Under the pieces are notes generated by a model that was not told where the DNA came from, ran no database searches, and worked only from the letters and a program-made list of their open reading frames with translations. Shown here in pieces: positions 23,101-33,720 of a stretch of DNA of 64,000 bases. How positions within the stretch are numbered: the stretch's first letter is position 1; each line of letters begins with the position of its first letter. Source of the stretch: Podospora pseudoanserina (lineage: Eukaryota > Ascomycota > Sordariomycetes > Sordariales > Podosporaceae); the NCBI RefSeq assembly GCF_035222485.1, contig NC_085923.1:2108001-2172000 (forward strand), written 5' to 3'. The translations under genes and the position numbers were made by a program.

Positions 23101-24472
23101 TCAACACCATCCCCCCCCCCCCCCCCCCGTAACCCTCTCCAAAACAACAATATCCCCATCCGTCCCATCCTCCAAAGTCCCAATGCTCCCCTCCAAACCC
23201 AACAACCTCGCCGGCCGCTCCGTCACCGCCATCAACGCCGAAACAATACGCTCATTCTCCCCCTCATCCCCTTCGAAACCAACACTCGTCGTATCAATAT
23301 ACCCCAAAAAATTATTCACACACTCCAACAACGTCACCGCACTCCCCGCCAACACCATCCTCTCTCTCTTTTCCTCATCCATCTTCGGAGCCATCACCCT
23401 CCCCCTAGACTTGACAACACTCGACTTCTCGGTCCCATTCCGCCACGGATACGTCCCGTCCCCCAACCCCAGCACATGCATCGCATCCGTCACCAAGATC
23501 AGCCCCTCCGGATGCACCGAGTGCGCCAGCATAACCGCTGACTTGTGGTTGTGAACCCCATCAGCAATAATGCCATAGCTGGGAGCTTCTTCATTCCCCG
23601 CCGGGATAATGATGTTGGCGATACTAAGCTCCGACTCGCGGTGGCCAAAAGGGGGCATGGCATTGAAGAAGTGTGTCACCATTCTCGCGCCAGCAGCGAG
23701 TGCCTCACGGGCTTTCTCGTACGAGGCTGCCGTATGTCCCAACGAGACGATGATGCCGTCGCCGGTGAGTGTCGAGATGATTTCCGGTCCTTCCTGGAGG
23801 AGGACTTCAGGGGCTAGGGTAACCATCTTGACAGAGTGGGGAGGGGCTCGGGAGAGGTTATAGACCGTGTCGAGGTCTTGGTAGGATTGGGCGGTGCGGA
23901 GGACGGAGCGGTCGTGGACGCCGCATTTGTGTGGGTTTAGAAAGGGGCCTTCGAGGTGGGCTCCTAGGACTGAGGCGCCGCGGTCTGGGGATGGTCGGGG
24001 TGTGGGGGTGAGGAATGGGATAGCCTAGGCTTGTCAGACGGAGTGAGATTGGTAACGAGGGGGATCGTAAATGGTTTCGCACCTTATGATAGGCCTCGCT
24101 GTGCTGGCTCGTGAGGGTGGGCAGGTAAGATGTCACTCCTGTCTGGACAAGCCATTTATTGACTTTGGTAAGTTGCTTAGGATAGTCGGAGATGTCGTCG
24201 GGGATGGTTGAGAAGTTGAATCCAATAGCACCGTTTATTTGGCAGTCGATGAAGCCTGGGGCTATGATGCATCCTTGGAGGTCACGGACAGCATCTGGGG
24301 CTCGTTTGGAAGAGCCAATGGTGCCATTCTTGGTGTTTATCCAGAGATCTCCCTTGACGAGCTTGCCGTCTCGGAGTAGGCGGCAGTTGACGAACTGGAT
24401 GACCTCAGGCTCTCCATGATCCTGCGCTCTCGAGGATGGAGTACTCGAGGACGACGGGCGCAGGGCTGACAT
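23101..24472 (-). CDS. dac1: N-acetylglucosamine-6-phosphate deacetylase (DAC1/NagA)
   Basis: Hydrolyses GlcNAc-6-P to glucosamine-6-P and acetate, the first step after GlcNAc phosphorylation. Two exons (24472-24083 and 24024-23101; 58 bp intron). Motifs of the amidohydrolase fold: IIAPGFIDCQINGAIGFNF near residue 70, GAHLEGPFLNPHKCG with the metal-binding Glu, SLGHTAASYEKAREALAAGA, VTHFFNAMPPFGHRE, IADGVHNH and LVTDAMHVLGLGDG with the catalytic Asp. As written the frame ends at 23101 (437 residues) because a run of 18 G on the coding strand (23128-23111) shifts it. With one base more or two fewer in the run, the frame would continue to a TAG at 23027 and add a normal-looking strand-rich C-terminus. 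It is divergent from nag3 and part of the GlcNAc cluster. Confidence 0.9.
23111..23128. repeat. 18-base C/G homopolymer in dac1 3' coding end
   Basis: Eighteen consecutive C on the plus strand inside the last part of dac1. The downstream frame after the run looks coding (VLKLREVWKQGRMVFEGENW) but is out of phase with the upstream frame by one base. Confidence 0.95.
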
Positions 24473-25218
24473 GTTGATATTCGTGCTGGCGGCTGATTCT
24501 AGGACATAGGTTGGCTACCTAAGAAGATACTGCTCGGGAAGAGGACTTGGAAAGGTTGAAATGCGGTTTGCGGCGGCTATCCACGAGCCATAAACCTCCA
24601 TAATGAACATCGTGCTTGCCAAATAGACTTCATCAGTCATTCTAAGAAGGCACATCTGGCGGCTTCGGGCGGAGGTAAGCAAGCAAGCCAAACCCGTGGC
24701 TATCCACGGCGATGTCATTGGAGCCCCGGTTATCGGTCCCGTCGCTGTCATGATGATAGTGAACAGCGAGTGTGTGGTTTCATGATGTCTCAGGTCATGT
24801 TGCACCGTCAAAGATGGCTACTATCATTCACGATCGAGTAAACGTAGGTGGACTTTCAAATGTTCAAAAGTTCCTGGGAGGGAGCAGATGTAACGTTCCT
24901 GCTTGGGGCTAACCAAAGCTTGAACGGTTGCCTGCCTGTTTCGGCTAGCGGACCGTTAAATGGCCCCTTTCCAGACGTCTTCCTCCATGTGATTGGCCCG
25001 AGCAACAGTGACAGCGACAACAGCAGTGCTTCTTCTGCCGGCCGGAAGGAGCCTGTATGGTGGTGCTGAGGTTTGTAGGTTACACGTCCCGTCCGGCTGC
25101 TCGCTCCCCAGGCCAGCCAACCATCCCTCAACATGTCGCCTTCCATAACGTGACAATTCTCCCCGCCGTATCCCGTATCCCGTTCCCCAAGAGCCCACTG
25201 GCATCCGGCACCGGCAAC
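24473..25218. promoter_or_regulatory. Bidirectional promoter dac1/nag3
   Basis: A 746 bp interval between two divergent genes of one pathway. A CRCAAA core, the consensus bound by Ndt80-type factors, occurs at 24567-24572 in minus orientation; one 6-mer is expected by chance and is weak evidence for RON1 control. No other element is supported. Confidence 0.45.
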
Positions 25219-28205
25219 ATGGTCAAGTTGGACGGTGACTTAGACCCACTATGGCAAGATCTCGACTGGTAACCGTTTCTCCTTTGCTTTTTGCCATGCT
25301 GTTTGTTGTCGTCGTTCTGAGTTCCTCATTCGCTGACTGTCTTGTCTCTCTCTCTCTCTCTCAGGGCCATAGGGCAGATGGTGATTATGGGATGGGATGG
25401 CACCGAAGTCACTCCGCAGATTCGTCATCTCATCGAGGAACACCATCTCGGCTCCATCCTTCTCACGGCAAAGAATCTCAAATGTGTTTTTCGGTCCGAG
25501 AGACGTGCGCGGGTGCAATGGATGCTAACTCGTCAATGCAGCTGCCCACCAGACGGCCAAGCTCGTGCAGGAGCTTCAGACGATTGCTCACCAAGCCGGC
25601 CATCTTCAACCGCTCTTGATTGCATTGGACCAGGAAAATGGCGGCGTCAACAGCCTGTACGATGAGGACTACATTTGCCAGTTTCCCAGCGCCATGGGCC
25701 AAGCTGCCGCTGGTAATGCTGATCTCGCATACAAAGTCGCCAAAGCTACAGCCACCGAGGTCTCGGCCGTGGGGGTCAATCTGATTCTCGGACCCGTGCT
25801 CGACGTTCTGACAAACGCTCGTTACCAGCCGCTCGGTGTACGCGCTGTCGGGGACGATCCACAAGAGGTCTCACAATATGGCATCGCGGCTATGAACGGC
25901 TACAAGGATGCTGGGGTGGCCACTTGTGGAAAACACTTCCCTTCTTATGGGAATCTCGACTTTCTCGGGTCCAGCTTGGATGTTCCCATCATCACCCAAA
26001 CCTTGGAGGAGTTGTCCCTGAGCGCCCTCGTGCCTTTTCGGAATGCTATTGCTACTGGAAAGTTGGATGCCATGTTCGTTGGCGGCTGTGGCATCACAAA
26101 TCCGTCCATGAATGTGAACCACGCCTGCCTCTCCGATCAGGTGGTTGATGACCTTCTCAGAAACGAACTTGGTTTCACGGGTGTTGCCATATCGGAATGC
26201 TTGGAGATGGAAGCTCTTCGAAGTGAAATCGGAGTCAAGACTGGCACGGTCATGGCGGTAGAAGCCGGCTGCGACTTGGTTCTGCTGTGTCGGGCCTACG
26301 ACGTGCAGCTCGAAGCCATAGCTGGCCTCAAGCTTGGTGTAGAAAACGAGCTGCTCACCAAGGAGCGTATTTACACTTCTCTCCGCCGTGTTCTCAAGAT
26401 GAAGAACGCGTGCACGTCCTGGGCTAAAGCGCTGAACCCGCCAGGAATTTCTCTGTTGTCCAAGATTCACCCGAGTCATCTCAACCTCTCAATCAAGGCA
26501 TATGATGACTCCATCACAGTTATTAGGGATAACGAAAAGCTTCTGCCCTTGAATGAGTCGATGCACCAGGAGGAAGAGTTGCTACTCCTCACCCCGTTGG
26601 TCAAGCCTTTGCCAGCCTCGTCTTTGACCAAAAATATCCTAGAGGCGAAGAACAAGTCCGATAGCGCGCCGTCGGAACACGACAAATGGATACACCGGGA
26701 TCGGGGCGTCATAATGAGTGGCGAGGGGGTGTTTCGGGAGCTTGGGAGGTCACTTGCCCGCGCTCGACGTGGCAAGCTGCTACATACCTCTTACACTGCA
26801 AATGGTGTTAGGCCGGGTGAGTGCTTTGGGCAGCTGTGATGGGAGAGAATACAATGACTAACATGGGGTAGTACATGAAAACTTGATACATCGGGCGTCC
26901 TGTATCGTTATTGTGACGGCCGATGCCAATCGAAACCTGTACCAGGCCGGGTTCACCAAGCATGTCTCAATGATGTGCTCAATGTTGAGGGCAAGTGGCC
27001 AGAAGAAATCCCTGGTCGTGGTGGCCGTCAGCTCGCCCTATGATTTCGCCATGGATAAGTCGATTGGGACCTATATCTGCACCTTTGACTTTACGGAAAT
27101 GGCCATGGCAGCTCTTGTGCGCGCTCTCTGCGGAAGCTCGAGAGCACGCGGGACGCTGCCGGGGACTCTGAGAAAAAGCAGAAAGGCCGTGAAGTCGAGG
27201 CAGCACTGGCTTGTCGAGCCCTATGACAGGGACCGCGACTCCAACGGTCTCAACGATCTTTTGAGCGCTCTTGCTCGTGCTGCTGCCCCGAACCATCGGT
27301 TTCTGACCACGACAACGGCACACTCATTTGAGATTTTCAACCCAAACATTGAGGAGTCGCACTTTGTGGTTCGCAACAGCAGCACGCAGGCGCTGTACGG
27401 ATTCTGCGCGACGTATCTCACCCAAGGGACCGGCATAATCGGAGCGATCTTCGTGGACCCTACCAAGCGCAACGTTGCCATCGGGCGTTCTCTCCATCGC
27501 CGGGCCCTTCGAGCGTTGATTCAGAAGAGGGGCACAAAGAAAATACAACTGGGAATATGTTTCCCAGGTGTGTTCCTGGGCATCCCGACAGACGATGGCG
27601 GGCTCAAGACGTGGTTTTCCAACAGCGGTTGGGACTTGCAGTTTCCGCGACGATTGGCCAACATGGTGATTGCTGACTTGAGCAGCTGGAGCGCACCAGA
27701 GGGTCTGCTGCAGAGCATCCAACGGGCGAACATGAGCTTTGATCTTATTCATGGGTTGGAGAACGCCGAGACGGTGCTTGCGCATGTAGCCGGGAATGCG
27801 AACCCGGAGGTGTTTGAGTTGTACCGTTTGGCGTTGCAGGAGACAAAGTCGTGTGGGGTTGTTAGGGCCAAGTGCCAGAGGGGAGGGCTGGTGGGGACGG
27901 TGGTTATTTGTAGTCCTGGGAGTCCGGTTGCGGGTTATGTGCCGGCTTTGCAGGGGGGGGAGGAGGTGTTAGTTGGGGGGATCATTGCGCCGGTTGTGGC
28001 ACCTGGGAATGGGGATTTGTTGGTGATTCAGGGGCTCGCGTTGATGGGGTTGAGGCAGAACAAGGCGCACAAGTCTGGGAGGAGCGTGTTGAGCTGGGTG
28101 GGGGAGGAAGGGATGGAGGGGTTGGGGGCGATGGGGTGGGAGGTGCTGGAGGGGTGGGAGGAGTTTACTAATTCGGTTGAGAATGTGAGTTTTCTTAAGG
28201 GGTGA
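25219..28205 (+). CDS. nag3: GH3 beta-N-acetylglucosaminidase-like protein fused to GNAT domains (NAG3 type)
   Basis: Four exons (25219-25268, 25365-25483, 25542-26816, 26872-28205) give 925 residues. Residues 1-330 are a GH3 TIM barrel related to bacterial NagZ: LIALDQENGGV (about residues 83-93), the KHFP segment at 187-190, and GVAISECLEMEAL (270-282). A GH3 C-terminal alpha/beta domain follows (about 350-570, with IVIVTADANRNLY). From about residue 580 on there is a GNAT acetyltransferase fold with FVDPTKRNVAIGRSLHRRALRAL as the acetyl-CoA loop, and a second GNAT-like half near the C-terminus. No signal peptide is seen, so the protein is probably intracellular. The fusion is known from fungal GlcNAc clusters (NAG3 of Trichoderma). 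In the NagZ alignment the nucleophile Asp is replaced by Glu275, and the Asp-His dyad loop reads LDFLGSSLD. Confidence 0.88.
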
Positions 28206-29653
28206 GTTGAGATGTGTTGCTGATGTTGAATAGTGGCAGGATCTTGCTTAGGGGATTTGAGCGTCGAGGTGCTGGAAGGGGGTCAGTTTAAGGGGTCAGT
28301 TTAAGGGGTCAGTTTAAGGGGTCAGTTTATGGGGTCAGTTAAGGGTCAGTTAAGGGGTCAGTTTAAGAGGTCAGCTTGGGAGGGTCAGTTTGGGGCGAAG
28401 AGGGTCTGGGGTTTGCTTCGTTTGTATTCTATTGTGTGTATTACAAGATTGTTGGACTATGATTTTATCATTCTACTTTGTGAAATGGTGTTATTCAGAT
28501 AGTAACTTTGACCAGAACGATTACAATCGGGACCAGAGATGCCTTCTTTTCCCGCCGCCGTGCGCTGATGTATAGACACATTGGCCCCTTTTGCCTAAGA
28601 GATTAAATCTGACACTACACCACCGACGAAGCTGTGCGGCAATGACGGCTGGAGTGTGGTGTATGGCGCGGATGATTCAAGAACAGGGCGATGCTCGGGA
28701 GGCTGGGGAAACAGTGTAGAGTTTGGAATGCTTGCGGACATACAAAAACAAGAAGAGGCAAAGAGGCAGAGAGGCTTTTAATTCTTTTTCAGAGTTTTTA
28801 CACAACTCAACGCTTCAGGGATGGTAGTCTCTCCCACATGAGAAGGACACCACCTGTGAAGCTGTGAAGGAGAGTAGTTACACAGATCCCGAGGATGGGA
28901 GAGGTCTCGTTGACTCTTTACGTTTCTGTGTCTTCTCTTTTCTCTCTGCAACCAGACTCGGCCGCTTGCAATGGGGCTGAGCCGTCCCTGGGACTTTTCG
29001 AACATTCCGGATTATTTCGTGCTCAAAGTCCGGTCCCTAAACTCCCTTGGTAAGCTGATGGAGCGGGGTGTTTCTCTCCTGGTGTGGAGTGTGTGGTGGA
29101 TGATGGCTAGATAGTTACATGAGAGTATGTGAGCAGGTACTTCTTTCTGAAAGGTGTGGGGGGCGGGAGCAAGATTTTCCAAGAGAAAATACGGGGGGTT
29201 CCGTGCGACTAAGAGGTACGAGGGTCAATGATCAGTCATGTATACTTATGGTTTCGCGGCATGATCGTGACTTATGGGCTAAAGTGGGCTAGAATCATCA
29301 GGATGTATGAGGTAGACATTAAAATTAACACTTATAACTGCCTAGCTAGTCCCAGACTACAGTTGACAAATCCCGCTGTGAGATTGCCCTCCGACCGATA
29401 ATGCCCTCCTTTCTACCTAGTAGGCAGTCCTCATTCTTTAGGACTCGAAACGCATTGCTTCTTGCGAGAGGGGCTGCCATCTTCCTCTTGTTCCTCGATA
29501 CTGCGCTTCTTTACGGAGACAGTCTTCGTGTCCTTATCTTTGCTGGTAGTATCCTTCTCGGAGTCTGCGACGCCACTATCTTCATCCTCAGCAACGACAT
29601 CAGTAGTTCAGCCAGAAGCGCTCAGTGCCATCTGCACTGTTGTACCAGTATTC
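28206..29653. other. Gap between nag3 and kinase-like pseudogene
   Basis: Begins with the nag3 3' end and a G-rich tandem repeat (28279-28394). The remaining 1.2 kb has no supported frame; a 145-codon frame at 29401 is antisense to the pseudogene and lacks domains. Confidence 0.5.
28279..28394. repeat. Tandem repeat, unit GGGGTCAGTTTAA
   Basis: Nine copies of a GTCAG core start at 28282, 28295, 28308, 28321, 28334, 28345, 28357, 28370 and 28384, with spacings of 11-14 bp (mostly 13). The consensus is GGGGTCAGTTTAA. It starts 74 bases after the nag3 stop codon. Later copies carry small deletions and substitutions. Confidence 0.95.
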
Positions 29654-30656
29654 CTAAAAACGGTAATGGTTGGTTGGCCGCCTATAGTCGGAGGAATCGA
29701 CAAACGTGTCGATCAGCCACCTGGCTGCCGATTGCGGCTTCTCAGCCCAAGCCTTCGGAATCCAATATGGGCCAGGGTCATCGTCGTCGTCTGACTCTTC
29801 AAATCCCTCGAAGTAGCCCAATAACTCGACATCCCTAAAGCTGATTAACTTCATACTCCCGTTCTTGCTGTTAACAAAAATATTCCCCGGAGAAAACATA
29901 GCGCCGTTGCCCATGCTACGAATCTTTGAATACCAATCGAGCTTGGTGACAGCTTCCAGAAGCTGCTTGAGAACGGCGAGACGAACTGGTTCGTCTGCTA
30001 GCTCCCCTCGCGATAGCATTCTTGCATGACTTCTCCTTCCCAACGCTCTAAGAGGATCATGCGGACCCAGCGGACGGGTTTCTCTGGGTGATCTGTCTCG
30101 AGCGGGAAAGTCCAGGATCTATAAAACTTGGGCGCAAAACCCCCCTCGGGTGTGTCTTGCAGGGCCATGTAGGCGCGGCCTCGAGTGCATAGTCGCGGTC
30201 TGCACATGCCATGCAGTCAACGCAATTTACACAAGGATCTACGCATCTAAATTCACATTCCGCAGTGCTCAAGAAGTTGTAGTCGACGCCATTGTAGATC
30301 TTGGCAATATACTCTATCGAGGGGTCGTCTTCGAGGTGGCAAGTCACCACGTGAGGTCCTCCGTCACCTCACTCATGGTCGCTCACATCTTTGAATGTGT
30401 GGCTACTTTTGTCGCCGGTGGTGGTGAGTACCCTTGCCGTGTCCTCGCTTGGGTCGAAGGGTTCGATATCCATAGGAGGAAAACTGAGGGCGAGCTCGAT
30501 GGAGTCCGAACCGCATAGGTACCATGAAGGTGGCTGTCCCCGTAACTGTCCTATCTTTACTTCATACTCACGGCCGAATGGCATGGGCGGTGTGTGTGGA
30601 TGAATCTTCAGTGTCGTGCCGAGGGGGTATCGCCCTAGGGCGTCGTTGGGAGACAT
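29654..30656 (-). pseudogene. Degenerate fungal protein-kinase-like gene
   Basis: Pieces of one kinase-like protein lie in order in three frames. Frame 1 (30656 on) runs to an in-frame TGA at 30369-30371 and resumes VVTCHLEDDPSIEYIAKIYNG, the N-lobe strand with AKIY in the VAIK position, then ADRDYALEAA. At about 30190 the frame slips by one base to AYMALQDTPEGGFAPKFYRSW and MILLERWEGEVMQE. At about 30030 it slips again to SRGELADEPVRLAVLKQLLEAV and SPGNIFV. The HRD-loop position reads NGAMFSPGNI and the DFG position LISFR, so both catalytic aspartates are gone as well. The family is the large, often unannotated set of fungal kinase-like proteins with MADRxYxxEAAAY and RDFSPRN motifs. It lies inside the GlcNAc cluster and has no obvious role there. 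Confidence 0.7.
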
Positions 30657-31423
30657 GACCTTTTAAGCATCCCTGGTGAGTATGTGTAGATGAATGAGTT
30701 AGCGACGTTACCTGACGTTGATTGACGGAGGAAATGTGTGATTTATAGGGTCTGCGATAAACTCAAAGTTTGGCACCGTGTACTAAGTGTGCACATTCTC
30801 ATCCACACATGACTGAAGCTTCCACGCTTCTCAACGCCATTACTGATGGTGGATTGTGGTGCCTGGACAAAAGCCAAGCTTTGAAAGTCCCCTGCAGCGG
30901 CGCCACTAGATACCCCGGAAAGGGCCGTTGAAGAAGAGATGCCGTCTGGGGTAAACCTCCGTAGCGGCTGGGCGGCTTGGCTTCCGGGCAAGGTGAGTCT
31001 AGGCTTGATGAGTCCATGACATTGAGAGAGAAACGGAAATGTATTGCTATCTGATGTGTCCAGAAAGAAGAAGAAGAAGAAGAAGAAGAAGAAGAAGAAG
31101 AAATGCACTTAGTATCGGCAGGCGTGTTCTGCAGGGTCACCTGCGATCTGCATTCGGCCGCGGGCACAAGATCTCGCCAGAGTCGATTGGGAAGGAGCAA
31201 CCACAGGGTCACACCGAGCGGGCAACTGACGGGGCCACCTCACTTTAATCTTACTCCTCTTCTTCTCCACGTCTCACATGTCATCCAGTCTGTCGGATCG
31301 GATTCCATCTCGACATTCTTCAATCCTGTGGCCCCTTTACAAGTACAACCTGCGACCCGTCCCGAGTCCCGAGTGCAGTACCGCCGAGTCCCTGCATGAA
31401 GCGTGAGTGATCGGCCATGAGAT
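30657..31423. promoter_or_regulatory. ron1 upstream region with (AAG)n repeat
   Basis: Contains the ron1 promoter and leader, and the former promoter of the kinase-like pseudogene. An (AAG)n microsatellite of about 12 units is at 31065-31102. No specific element was recognised. Confidence 0.45.
31065..31102. repeat. (AAG)n microsatellite
   Basis: About twelve AAG units, 320 bases upstream of the ron1 start codon. Non-coding. Confidence 0.93.
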
Positions 31424-33417
31424 ATGGCCAGCTACAATGGCATGCCGGCCATGTCCTCCGGCGCCACGGGTCCTGACGCCCTGGGACACCAAGGCCAGCA
31501 ATCGCTCGGCATCGACGGCTTTGATCCGCACAGTATGACATTTGACGACCCGTTGCTGTGAGTATCACAATCGCGGGAGCTCAACTGAGAACTAATCATC
31601 TCATCTTCTTACAGCCACAACCTCCCATTTACCCCGACAGCCGCATACGATTTTGACACCCTTAGCACAACATTTGAAGACCCGTTCTCCTACCCAGCCA
31701 GACCGTTCGGTAACGATGTCGCCAACACCGCTCTCATGGGAAATTTGGGAGGGCTAGGCGTCGACCCAGAAAGCTGCTACAATGGCAACCACGGTGGCGC
31801 CGAGGGGTCATCCTCCCCACAAGAACTCGACAACAAACTCCTCGGCTTCGGCGCGGTCGTCGCAGGCAAAGCCACCCTGATCGACCCCTTGGGACAGTTT
31901 ATCGAACCTATGATGAGCGCAGAGTTATATGGCATGTTCTTTGTCGCCGAGGACGTCTTTGGGACAGATAACGGCGGTGACACCCGACGTCCGATGGAGT
32001 TGACTTGCTACAGGAGGAATCTATGGCAGTGTTCGGGGCAGATTACTCTCCCGAGACAAGTGGCGCAATATGCTGTGGCCGATGGGCAGCAACGGATGCC
32101 AGTGGTGGAATTAGCGGCGTCTATCACGGCGCTCGAGAGTATTGAAGGGAAACAAACGGAGATCATTTCCATCCCGTGGAAGAGTAACAATCCTGCTCTA
32201 GGAGGAGTGACTGAGGAATCGACAAAGTCCGCAGGGGCGCCAGCGATAACTGTGTTGGACTTGGGGTCGGGCCAGGAGATTGATGGGACGAACAGAGTGA
32301 CGGTGGGGGTGTCGTGGAAGAGACTGCAGTTTAAGCATGCCACTGCGAACAATGGGCGGAGGAAGGGACTCCAGCAGCATTACGTGGTGCAGATAAATCT
32401 GCTGGTTAAGGGGAAGGGTGGAGAGTATGTCAAGGTTGCCGAAGTTCAGTCGGGACCGGTCATTGTGCGAGGCAGAAGTCCCAGGAATTTTGACAGTAGG
32501 AAAGACGTGCCTCTGTCAGGAGACAAGAGGCTACTGGAGAGGAAAAGCATCGAGGGGTTGAGTTCGGGCTCTACGACTACGAAGCAACAGCAGCAACATA
32601 TGGGAACTCCACAGAGCCAGCCCCTGAGTCAAGATTTTGGGCAAGGTTTTCTTCATAGATATCAGGGGATGGGAAGTTTACCGGTATGCCTTCAAGTCCG
32701 ATCAAGTTCTTTGTTTCACACGCTGACAATCACGCAGTCCACGACAGATTGGTCAACTCCTCGACCGTTCCTCTCACCAAACCCCCAGCAACAGCACGCC
32801 AGTAAGAAGCTAGCTTTGTCCTCTCCAAGCCTCAACCGGCCGCCAGTACCGCCCTGGGTGCCAATAGATGCCACACTAGCAACTCCATTGCCAACCGGCA
32901 AACAATTACAACACACTAGCAACCTTTTGAAGCCAACCCGTGGATTACATTCTACTTCCCAATCCAACAACCTCCCTATCAACCTCTCCCTCTCAGAAGA
33001 CGAGCGCAGCCCACCAAACTTGAATCGATCTAATTCCTCGGGTGGCGAATCGTCTCAAAGCCCACAGCAGCACTTTTCCATGTCGTCATCGTCAAAAGCG
33101 GGGAATAGCAGGCCGGGGTTAGGACACAAGAGCCAGAGGACTGAGAGTGGGGGTGCGCAGCAGCTTAACAGTCCGCAGGATCAGACGGAGGTGGATATGT
33201 TGTATGAGTATTTTCCATTGAGTGTGGATGACTGGTAAGTCTGGTCTGTGCCTGGAGAGATGGGAGTAGAGGGAAAAGAAAGTGCTGACGGAATCATAGG
33301 ATGCCGCCGGTGGATGCGATTTATCGACCGCATGTGGTTCATCATACTATTGTGCCGCCTGAGGTGAAGGCGCAGCAGCTGAGGAGTAAGGGGAAGAGGT
33401 ATTTCGCTGCTGACTGA
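31424..33417 (+). CDS. ron1: Ndt80/PhoG-like transcription factor RON1, regulator of GlcNAc catabolism
   Basis: Four exons (31424-31557, 31615-32683, 32738-33234, 33300-33417) give 605 residues. The Ndt80/PhoG DNA-binding domain spans about residues 90-390: LLGFGAVVAGKATLIDPLGQ, MELTCYRRNLWQCSG, the positively charged RNLWQ loop, RVTVGVSWKRLQFKHATANNGRRKGLQQHYVVQINLLV, and SGPVIVRGRSPRNFDSRKD. The tail is Ser/Gln/Pro-rich and ends KGKRYFAAD. In Trichoderma, RON1 activates the GlcNAc cluster it sits in; N. crassa relatives are VIB-1-type factors. The 54-nt intron 2 (branch GCTGAC, acceptor CACGCAG) is a multiple of three and contains no stop, so retention would add 18 residues. It converges with the hexokinase-like gene. 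Position between the two divergent enzyme pairs supports the RON1 identity over other Ndt80 paralogues. Confidence 0.88.
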
Positions 33418-33720
33418 GGTCAAGAACAGGGGGACCATGGTGGGATTTAGATTACATGTTGAAGAGGGTGGAGGATGTGGAGTTATATATACCAGGGACA
33501 GTTACTGCGAAGGAGATGGGGCGATGTGAAGTATATGGGAGAATGGTGAATGATGGCACGGCCTGGGATGGATGTCTGTGCAAGTTTTTTGGTGTTTGTG
33601 GTGCGGGATTTTGGCTGGGCGTTTTAGGGGGGGAATGATGTATTATTGTACGACAACATCACACTCAGGGGACGGGGGGCGTTAATCATCAGCTTTTTGT
33701 ATTGTGGCCTTTTTGGCTTT
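33418..33720. other. Convergent gap ron1/hexokinase
   Basis: About 300 bp of facing 3' UTRs. Nothing else was seen. Confidence 0.6.

Noticed and set aside
28279-28394. Interstitial telomere array
   Set aside because: The unit GGGGTCAGTTTAA is not TTAGGG, so only a loose resemblance remains.
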